12,833 nucleotides of DNA, taken from assembly GCA_002431845.1 (NCBI GenBank), contig DJEH01000119.1, positions 1 through 12,833 on the forward strand. Direction: 5' to 3'. The position numbers and the translations under genes are program-made. Shown here piece by piece: positions 8,467-12,833 of the stretch. How positions within the stretch are numbered: position 1 is the stretch's first letter; each line of letters begins with the position of its first letter. The DNA comes from Prevotellaceae bacterium UBA5903. Its GTDB lineage: Bacteria > Bacteroidota > Bacteroidia > Bacteroidales > Bacteroidaceae. The notes under the pieces were generated by a model. It saw nothing but the letters and a program-made list of their open reading frames with translations. It ran no database searches and was not told where the DNA came from.

Positions 8467-8527
8467 CACTTGCGTATGCTGCCAAAGGCTGTAGGCGCAT
8501 GCTTATGCTCTTTGCATGCGTAAGGTG
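8467..8527 (+). other. Potential structured RNA or DNA element next to the palindrome array
   Basis: CTTGCGTATGC (8469-8479) pairs with GCATGCGTAAG (8514-8524) over 11 positions with two G-U wobbles. The flanking CAC/GTG can extend the stem past one bulged G. Inside it two small hairpins are possible, GCC-AAA-GGC (8481-8489) and GCAT-GCTT-ATGC (8497-8508), giving a three-way-junction shape. Wobble pairs suggest plus-strand RNA. The structure is inferred by eye only. Confidence 0.35.
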
Positions 8528-8622
8528 TTGGCGTATCACGGCCGTGATACGCTCGTATCAGCCCCGTGATACGCTCGTATCATGCCCACGATACGCTCGT
8601 ATCACGGCCGTGATACGCCAAC
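8527..8622. repeat. Four tandem 22-bp palindromic units in a 96-bp imperfect palindrome
   Basis: Four head-to-tail units occupy 8532-8553, 8554-8575, 8576-8597 and 8598-8619. Units 1 and 4 contain the perfect 20-bp palindrome CGTATCACGGCCGTGATACG. Units 2 and 3 keep the CGTATC/GATACG arms but have altered centres (GCCCCG and ATGCCCAC). Unit junctions make a second dyad, TGATACG-CT-CGTATCA. The outer 25 bases at each end (from GTTGGCG to CGCCAAC) are exact inverted copies, so the whole block is itself palindromic. The exact 22-bp period is near two helical turns. This fits stacked operator sites for a dimeric regulator, a REP/BIME-like element, or a chain of RNA hairpins. No spacers exist, so it is not a CRISPR array. 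Confidence 0.9.
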
Positions 8623-8630
8623 TACTTTTG
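8623..8630 (+). promoter_or_regulatory. Promoter-like -7 box abutting the palindrome array
   Basis: TACTTTTG fits TAnnTTTG and starts one base after the array ends. Its -33 region would lie inside unit 4 and has no TTTG. If it is active, a protein bound to the array would overlap the promoter. The short T-run could instead make the last palindrome terminator-like. Confidence 0.3.
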
Positions 8631-8884
8631 TATGCTTGTTCTTGCACCATAGCTTTGTTAGTTGATAATCAATGCTTTATAGAAGTTTTCTACGCTATGT
8701 ATTTCAATGCTTATTGGTGGTGTTCTGCATAAGTGTAGCTTATTGTTATAAGTGGTGAAAATACAAAAGAATTGGTGCTAAGACTTATTTGCTAAGTATA
8801 TATTGCAATATTAAGAAATGTAATAATCTAATAGGGTACATACTGCTAAAAATCAAGCGTTTAGGCGAATTATTCCCACATTTT

Positions 8885-8916
8885 TTTGTTCTTTTAAAAA
8901 AGGTAATGTAATTTTG
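8885..8916 (+). promoter_or_regulatory. Bacteroidetes-type promoter of the secreted-protein operon
   Basis: TTTG (8885-8888), 20 bases, then TAATTTTG (8909-8916) match the -33/-7 consensus. Transcription would start near 8923, giving a leader of about 70 AT-rich bases before 8992. The codon-optimised gene downstream fits a strong promoter. Confidence 0.7.
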
Positions 8917-8935
8917 TCTTAAGAAAAACATTCAG

Positions 8936-8995
8936 ATGAAAACATTTTTTAATCAATACATATTTATTTTTTTAACAACATCTGTAAAAGTATGA
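8936..8995 (+). CDS. Possible 19-aa leader peptide overlapping the secreted-protein start
   Basis: A short frame, MKTFFNQYIFIFLTTSVKV, begins about 13 bases after the inferred transcription start. It ends with TGA overlapping the ATG of the next gene (ATGA). Such overlaps often couple translation. It is hydrophobic and Phe/Ile-rich, but the region is very AT-rich, so the frame may be chance. No ribosome binding site is seen. Confidence 0.25.
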   Translation: MKTFFNQYIFIFLTTSVKV

Positions 8996-11508
8996 AGAAA
9001 ATTACTTTCATGCTTGCACTCTTGGGATCAATCTTTACAAGTGTGCAATCGGCTTTTGCAACAGACGAGAAATGGGAAAACAAGAAGATTGCTACCGTTG
9101 CGGCTGCTGTAGATGGCATTGATAACCTTACTGATGGTTATTATTTGTTGCGTAACGTTGGCCGTCAGACATTCGTACGCGAAAACGACAACAAAGCCCT
9201 TTGGCTTTGGAATGCTACTGATGGTAGCGATGATTTGGCCACTGTTCAAGCAAAGTTTGTAGGTAGTTCGGCTTACATGAGCTCTGTAGTTTATGTAACA
9301 AAGAACACGGATTCAGACAAGTACACTATGCAGTTTAAGTCTGGTCAGTACATTGGTACTTCATTACCTAATGGCAAAGCTGCAAGTTCAAATGCAACTG
9401 CAGGTGAAGTGGAATTTGCAGCTCTTGGCTCTTCACAGTTTGCTTTCCGTCCTACTGGTTCTAATTGGGCTAATGGTAATGGCGCTGGTGGTTACTCAGA
9501 AGGTACTTTCACTGGTTGGGGTACTACACAACCTGGTGCAGGTGGCAATGGTGCATACCAATTCTTCCCTGTAACACTTGATGAACTCACAGAGATTACT
9601 TGTACATGGACTGTTAAGGCAGGCGAAAACACTGTAGGCACTTTCACTACTGAGGTAGAGAAGGGCGCAACTATCAGCGAACTCCCCACAATGCCTGAAA
9701 TGTCGTACTTCTATTCTAACCCAACACTCGTAACTCCTGAGGATGCTGTGGTTAGTGCAGAAAATTGCAACTTTACTATCAATGTAGACGAGGCAGCTGC
9801 ACCTTATACTGCTTCTACTGCAGCTAATCCTACTTGGTACACTATTAAGTTGCGTAACGATGAGGCTCACTACATTTGCCACGTATTGCCTTCAGACCAA
9901 GGTATCGGTACACAACGTTCGTTTACAGAAGCATTCTGCAAAGAGAATGACAAGTTGCAAACTTACGAAGGTTTCCTTTGGGCATTTGTTAAGGATGGCT
10001 TTGGTGTGAAGTTGCTCAACAAGCAAACTGGCAAGTATGTTTCGGCATCAGGCCAGAATGCAGCAGCACTTGATGCTACAGGTACAGCCTTTATTGTTAA
10101 GACTAACACTAACAACAATAGCGTAGGCTTTAGTTTGCAAATCCCTGGTTCTGCAAATATCCATATTGGTGACCACGTTAGCGGAGGTCGTCTTGGTGGT
10201 TGGGATAATGCGTCTTCTCAAAACGACAATGGCTCATGCTTCCAAATTGCATTGGCTACAGACGAGGCTTCTTTGGCTATAGGTAAGGCTGTTGCTACTG
10301 ACACACTTGCTCACTTCCCTGTTTTTGAAGCAAATGCTACAATGGCAAGCGCACGCACTCAAGCTTCTGTAGACGCTGCAAAGGCTGCTGTTGAAGCTGC
10401 TACTACTCCTGAAGGCATCATCAATGCTTACAACATGGTAGATGTTCCTGCATTTGACGCTGCTGCTTACTACCGCATTCAAAATATCAACGGCATCACT
10501 AAGAAGTATCTTACTTCTGCTCCTATCTTTGTAGGTACCGATGGTGTTTTGGCTACATCTTACAACGCTGGTCTCTCTGGCGACCGCGTAATTCGTCGTG
10601 TTGCTGACAGCACAAACTTCGTTTCTCAACTTTGGCAGCTCGTTTCAAACGGCAATGGCACTTACAAAATTAAGAATGCCAACACTGGTTGCCGTATGAG
10701 CTCTAACGCTGCACCTATCGATATGCCTATCAATGTAAATGCTGGTGGTGACTACACTATCAAGGCTGTTCCTTCTGCTACATTCGAAGGCAACGATAGC
10801 ACTACTATGTTGCAAATGGTTGTTAATGACAACATCATCAACGCATTCTCTGGCGACCAAGCAGACTATATCCAAGCTTGGAATGACAAGAACGACAAGG
10901 GTGGCTTCTGGCAATTTGTTAAGGTAACCGAAATTCCTGTTGCTATTAGCGAAGCTAACTATGCTTCAGTTGGTTTCCCATTTGCAGTACAAGTTCCTGC
11001 TGAGAGCGGTGTGAAGGCATTCTACGTAAGCAGCATTGCCGATGGCAAGATGGCTCTTACTGAATTCGAAAATGGCGTTATCCCTGCTAACACAGGTGCT
11101 ATCCTTTATCACGATGGTGCAACTACTGTAAACCTTGCTATCACTACTACTGATGCTACTGTAGAGGACAACAAACTTACTGCTACTGCTGCTAAGCGCG
11201 TAGGCTACGAAGCTGAGAGCACTTACGTACTTGCACTCAACGGCGAAGGCAACGCTGCTTTCTTGAAGAGCGACCTTACTTCAGTACCTGCAAACAAGGC
11301 ATACGTTAGCGCAGACCAAGTAGCTGAAGGCGAAGGTGCTGCTGCAGTGCTCAACTTTGTATTTGGTGGCACTACTACAGCTATCAATGGTGTTGAGGCT
11401 AACAATAGCAACAACGTTGAATACTACGACCTCAATGGCCGCCGCGTGCTTTATCCTGCTAACGGTATCTTCGTTACTAACGCAGGTAAGAAGGTTTTCA
11501 TTAAGTAA
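8992..11508 (+). CDS. Large secreted multi-module protein with ricin-like repeats and C-terminal tail
   Basis: 838 aa; function not recognised. Residues 1-23 are a signal peptide (MKKITFMLALLGSIFTSVQS, then AFA). Three related modules follow at about 49-194 (DGYYLLRNVGRQTFVR to YQFFPV), 281-421 (WYTIKLRND to CFQIAL) and 493-645 (YYRIQNINGITKKYLTS to FWQFVKV). Their opening strands and the LWQL...YKIKNANTGC stretch (547-567) resemble ricin-B-type beta-trefoils, which often bind carbohydrate. Between the first two is a beta-rich segment (200-266). Residues 655-790 form another beta domain (ASVGFPFAVQVP, GVIPANTGAIL). The end (811-838, YYDLNGRRV to KKVFIK) is the short tail common on exported Prevotella/Bacteroides proteins and resembles a reduced type IX sorting signal. 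Codons are strongly biased to GCT, ACT, GGT and AAC, unlike dsbD, implying high expression. ATG at 8992 is chosen for the signal peptide. A sugar-binding or surface role is inference. Confidence 0.85.
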   Translation: MKKITFMLALLGSIFTSVQSAFATDEKWENKKIATVAAAVDGIDNLTDGYYLLRNVGRQTFVRENDNKALWLWNATDGSDDLATVQAKFVGSSAYMSSVVYVTKNTDSDKYTMQFKSGQYIGTSLPNGKAASSNATAGEVEFAALGSSQFAFRPTGSNWANGNGAGGYSEGTFTGWGTTQPGAGGNGAYQFFPVTLDELTEITCTWTVKAGENTVGTFTTEVEKGATISELPTMPEMSYFYSNPTLVTPEDAVVSAENCNFTINVDEAAAPYTASTAANPTWYTIKLRNDEAHYICHVLPSDQGIGTQRSFTEAFCKENDKLQTYEGFLWAFVKDGFGVKLLNKQTGKYVSASGQNAAALDATGTAFIVKTNTNNNSVGFSLQIPGSANIHIGDHVSGGRLGGWDNASSQNDNGSCFQIALATDEASLAIGKAVATDTLAHFPVFEANATMASARTQASVDAAKAAVEAATTPEGIINAYNMVDVPAFDAAAYYRIQNINGITKKYLTSAPIFVGTDGVLATSYNAGLSGDRVIRRVADSTNFVSQLWQLVSNGNGTYKIKNANTGCRMSSNAAPIDMPINVNAGGDYTIKAVPSATFEGNDSTTMLQMVVNDNIINAFSGDQADYIQAWNDKNDKGGFWQFVKVTEIPVAISEANYASVGFPFAVQVPAESGVKAFYVSSIADGKMALTEFENGVIPANTGAILYHDGATTVNLAITTTDATVEDNKLTATAAKRVGYEAESTYVLALNGEGNAAFLKSDLTSVPANKAYVSADQVAEGEGAAAVLNFVFGGTTTAINGVEANNSNNVEYYDLNGRRVLYPANGIFVTNAGKKVFIK

Positions 11509-11545
11509 TGAAGTTTATTAACTACTAATTGAATTTATTACGATT

Positions 11546-11719
11546 ATGAAGAAATCATATATCATTCCCTCTTCAACTCGCATTAATCTTGTGGTTGAAG
11601 GCATGATGGCGCAAAGCCTCGTTATTGGTGGCGACACTACTGTAACAGACGAAAACCAAGTGCTCTCTAACGGTCAAGGTTGGAGCAGCGACAACTGGAC
11701 AGCTGATGACGAGGACTAA
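11546..11719 (+). CDS. 57-aa small protein of the MKKxYxxP type
   Basis: A short gene starts 37 bases after the secreted-protein stop and ends 24 bases before a perfect terminator, so it is probably the second gene of that operon. The sequence begins MKKSYIIPSSTRINLVVEGM, has MAQS at residues 21-24 and a Gly/Ser/Asn/Trp-rich acidic end (GWSSDNW, 45-51, then TADDED). Short proteins with an MKKxYxxP start, a central (L/M)(L/M)AxS and an acidic tail are, from general knowledge, recurrent but uncharacterised in Bacteroidales. The Ala-x-Ser centre could be a processing site, making it a precursor of an acidic peptide; that is inference. It has no transmembrane segment, typical signal peptide or cysteine. 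Codon use resembles the upstream gene, which supports translation. Confidence 0.75.
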   Translation: MKKSYIIPSSTRINLVVEGMMAQSLVIGGDTTVTDENQVLSNGQGWSSDNWTADDED

Positions 11720-11743
11720 TCCTCACTCACCAATATAAATAAT

Positions 11744-11786
11744 AATCGGAGCGTTTGCCAAGCGGCAAACGCTCCGATTTGTGTTT
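11744..11786 (+). terminator. Intrinsic terminator of the secreted-protein operon
   Basis: AATCGGAGCGTTTGCC (11744-11759) and GGCAAACGCTCCGATT (11764-11779) pair perfectly over 16 bases around the tetraloop AAGC, then TGTGTTT. It lies 24 bases after the small gene and marks the end of a two-gene transcript. Confidence 0.88.
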
Positions 11787-11867
11787 AGGGTAATGAGATT
11801 CACCTAAAATATATCTCATTCGCATATTCTCAAATTATATGGAAGTTTTATAGTAGGTTAGAGCAGA

Positions 11868-12113
11868 TTAGTGATATTGCGTTTTTAGCCAAAGAATGAA
11901 GTCGCTCCTTGTTAGTCCTAATGTTCTTAAATTATTCTTTATAATGAACTCTGGTATAGGGTCAATATGGGTTTGTATAATAATAGACCGTTTACAGTCT
12001 TCCTTCTTCCATTTTTCATGTCCTCCCTCAGTGCTAATGTAGGTGCAACCAACGAATGATAGAAACTTCTTAAATGTAGCTATTGAAATATTGCTTAGTT
12101 TATAGGTATTCAT
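11868..12113 (-). CDS. hicA: HicA-type mRNA interferase toxin
   Basis: 81-aa toxin of the HicA family, a double-stranded-RNA-binding-fold RNase that cleaves mRNA or tmRNA and is blocked by HicB. The family core is visible as GGHEKW (residues 30-35), with catalytic His32 on the strand that normally reads GSHxxW/F. It is followed by the conserved IIIQTHIDPIPEFIIKNNLR stretch, where HicA usually has a short His/Pro segment before its last helix. Length is normal for the family. The ATG at 12113 is chosen because it overlaps the hicB stop as TAATG, implying translational coupling. A GTG two codons earlier (12119) is less likely. Antitoxin precedes toxin, the reverse of the classical hicAB order. 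The DNA is visibly more AT-rich than the housekeeping genes, which suggests acquisition. Confidence 0.83.
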   Translation of the reverse strand: MNTYKLSNISIATFKKFLSFVGCTYISTEGGHEKWKKEDCKRSIIIQTHIDPIPEFIIKNNLRTLGLTRSDFILWLKTQYH

Positions 12114-12469
12114 TAGCACATTACTTTTGTTCCTACATTTGTTTTCTTGAACTCGTCTAATTGTAGAATTTTGGCGGCATCTTTATTCTTCTTGAATATG
12201 TGTTCAACTGAAGGTTCTAACTTACTGGTATCGCTTGTATTCCATCCGTGTTCTTGTAAATCTTCATCAAGTGTTCCATTAGAGATTTGCTCTTTTATCC
12301 ACTCTTGAAGGTTGTAGATGAAGTCCTTTTTTGCTTTATCTTCTGTTAAATCGTAGCCAGACAAATCAAGTGAAGGGCAATAGGCTATGTATGTACCATT
12401 TTCCTTGAATAGGAAAACGGAAACTCTAACGTCTATTGCGTTATGATTGATGTTTATTGAGTTTCTCAT
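12113..12469 (-). CDS. hicB: HicB-type antitoxin
   Basis: 118-aa antitoxin partner of HicA. Residues 12-62 show the partial RNase-H-like HicB fold: VRVSVFLFKENGTYIAYCPS, then LDLSGYDLTEDKAKKDF and an amphipathic helix LQEWIKEQI. Typical HicB proteins neutralise HicA and repress their own operon. Here the C-terminal 50 residues (SVEHIFKKNKDAAKIL, then LDEFKKTNV) are not an obvious ribbon-helix-helix or helix-turn-helix, so DNA binding is uncertain. The ATG at 12469 is chosen. The frame can be extended to a TTG at 12529, but that codon lies inside a promoter-like box and adds residues without family similarity. It forms an operon with hicA through a one-base stop/start overlap. Confidence 0.82.
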   Translation of the reverse strand: MRNSININHNAIDVRVSVFLFKENGTYIAYCPSLDLSGYDLTEDKAKKDFIYNLQEWIKEQISNGTLDEDLQEHGWNTSDTSKLEPSVEHIFKKNKDAAKILQLDEFKKTNVGTKVMC

Positions 12470-12525
12470 TATATGTTTGTTTATATTAAGTAGGTGCTTA
12501 AATATAGCTGATAGGGTAGAATATT

Positions 12526-12534
12526 GCAAAGTTG
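12526..12534 (-). promoter_or_regulatory. Weak -7-like element upstream of hicBA
   Basis: The minus strand reads CAACTTTGC, one base off TAnnTTTGC, 57 bases before the hicB ATG. No convincing -33 TTTG is present. It would give a leader of about 50 bases. Confidence 0.3.
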
Positions 12535-12584
12535 GTCTAAAGTCTGCTTCATTCTTTCAATCAATTTATATGGATTAGTTCAGA

Positions 12585-12608
12585 ACCTTTACCTATTTAG
12601 GCAAAGGT
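12585..12608 (-). terminator. Hairpin downstream of polA, possible terminator
   Basis: On the minus strand ACCTTTGCCT-AAAT-AGGTAAAGGT forms a 10-bp stem with one G-U pair about 108 bases after the polA stop. It is followed by TCTGAAC, a poor T-tract. The wobble becomes a mismatch on the plus strand, favouring minus-strand RNA. It would separate polA from hicBA. Confidence 0.35.
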
Positions 12609-12638
12609 ATGAAAAAATGCTATATATGTCAAGTGTAA

Positions 12639-12664
12639 CAATTGGCATTTAGTGCGCCTCTAAC
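12639..12664. repeat. 26-bp direct repeat, distal copy of the polA 3' end
   Basis: Identical to 12706-12731. It carries the polA end (minus-strand codons for Leu-Glu-Ala-His and stop) plus ten downstream bases, but it is detached from the gene. Forty-one unrelated bases separate the copies. It may be an old attachment-site scar or a local duplication. Confidence 0.9.
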
Positions 12665-12705
12665 ACACTCAAAGCATGGAGTGGGCAAGGGTTCAGCCTT
12701 AGCAG

Positions 12706-12731
12706 CAATTGGCATTTAGTGCGCCTCTAAC
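12706..12731. repeat. 26-bp direct repeat, copy at the genuine polA 3' end
   Basis: This copy covers the last four codons and stop of polA and ten bases beyond. CAATTGG (12706-12712) and CCAATTG (12731-12737) form 7-base inverted arms around it, an arrangement found at some recombinase core sites. The distal copy lacks the right arm. Confidence 0.9.
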
Positions 12732-12833
12732 CAATTGTCGCCCTCGCCGCAGTCGGCTATGAGCGGTACACGCATTTTATATGCATGCTCCATCTCGCTA
12801 ATAACAATGTTTTTTACCTTTTCTAACTCATCG
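12716..12833 (-). CDS. polA: DNA polymerase I, C-terminal fragment (gene continues past the window)
   Basis: Only the last 38 codons and the stop are inside the window. The C-terminus reads ISEMEHAYKMRVPLIADCGE, then GDNWLEAH, matching the end of family-A polymerase I: the helix with conserved M-E-x-A, then V-P-L-x-A-D and the terminal N-W-x-x-A-H common in Bacteroidetes. Pol I fills gaps in repair and removes Okazaki primers. The stop and last codons lie in the 26-bp repeat, so the gene end is a duplicated site while the frame itself is intact. Confidence 0.85.
   Translation of the reverse strand, partial: DELEKVKNIVISEMEHAYKMRVPLIADCGEGDNWLEAH

Larger units (their letters stand above)
8306..8991. 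other. Long gene-free region between divergent genes
   Basis: 686 bp between the PfkB-family kinase (minus) and the secreted protein (plus). In order it holds the kinase promoter, an unassigned stretch (8345-8465), a foldable segment (8467-8527), the four-unit palindrome array (8527-8622), a promoter-like -7 box (8623-8630), an AT-rich stretch where nothing was recognised (8640-8880), and the strong promoter of the secreted protein. Frames that span it, such as 8463-8732, run straight through the palindromes, show no family resemblance and are judged non-coding. Confidence 0.7.

Noticed and set aside
8527..8622. CRISPR array
   Set aside because: Units are directly adjacent with no unique spacers, and no cas genes are in the window.
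8463..8732. 89-codon frame across the palindrome array
   Set aside because: It reads straight through the 22-bp repeats, shows no known family features and has poor sequence complexity; the repeats explain the open frame.
11792..11820. AATGAGAT/ATCTCATT inverted repeat as hicA terminator
   Set aside because: An 8-bp AT-rich stem with a 13-base loop and no T-tract on the minus strand; it could easily occur by chance.
11868..12119. hicA starting at GTG 12119
   Set aside because: The ATG at 12113 overlaps the hicB stop as TAATG, a normal coupling arrangement, and needs no rare start.
12113..12529. Longer hicB starting at 12529
   Set aside because: The start would be TTG inside a -7-like box; the 20 extra residues do not look like a HicB N-terminus, and ATG 12469 fits.
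12639..12664. Truncated second polA (pseudogene)
   Set aside because: Only four codons and the stop are shared; the bases upstream do not resemble polA, so this is a short repeat and not a gene remnant.

Overview
The window looks like chromosomal DNA from a Bacteroidales bacterium, most likely Prevotella or a close relative. The evidence is promoters of the Bacteroidetes form (TTTG, about 19-20 bases, TAnnTTTG), starts without Shine-Dalgarno sequences, a tRNA gene without encoded CCA, a secreted protein with the C-terminal tail common in Prevotella/Bacteroides exported proteins, and a DNA polymerase I C-terminus ending in NWLEAH. The genus is inferred from style and not proven.

Layout. 1-2350: dsbD, a membrane thiol:disulfide reductase, with its own promoter and a long hairpin terminator. 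2420-4377: bipA/typA, a ribosome-binding GTPase, with a textbook promoter and a hairpin terminator that also suits the convergent mutS. 4418-7033 (minus): mutS, DNA mismatch recognition. 7168-7239 (minus): tRNA-Arg(CCT). 7436-8305 (minus): a PfkB-family sugar kinase of unknown substrate. 8306-8991: a gene-poor 686-bp region between divergent genes. It holds a folded element and a striking array of four 22-bp palindromic units (8527-8622), then a strong promoter. 8992-11719: a probable two-gene operon of a large, codon-optimised secreted protein with three ricin-like modules and a 57-aa small protein, closed by a perfect 16-bp terminator. 11868-12469 (minus): a hicBA-type toxin-antitoxin pair in AT-rich DNA. 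12716-12833 (minus): the 3' end of polA, whose last codons and stop are duplicated in a 26-bp direct repeat 67 bp downstream.

The housekeeping genes (dsbD, bipA, mutS, tRNA, pfkB, polA) appear to be independent transcription units rather than one pathway. The accessory content lies in two places: the palindrome array with the secreted-protein/small-peptide operon, and the hicBA module beside the duplicated polA end, which resembles an old integration scar. The best candidates for undescribed biology are the palindromic array with its flanking folded element and the small MKKxYxxP-type protein paired with the secreted protein.
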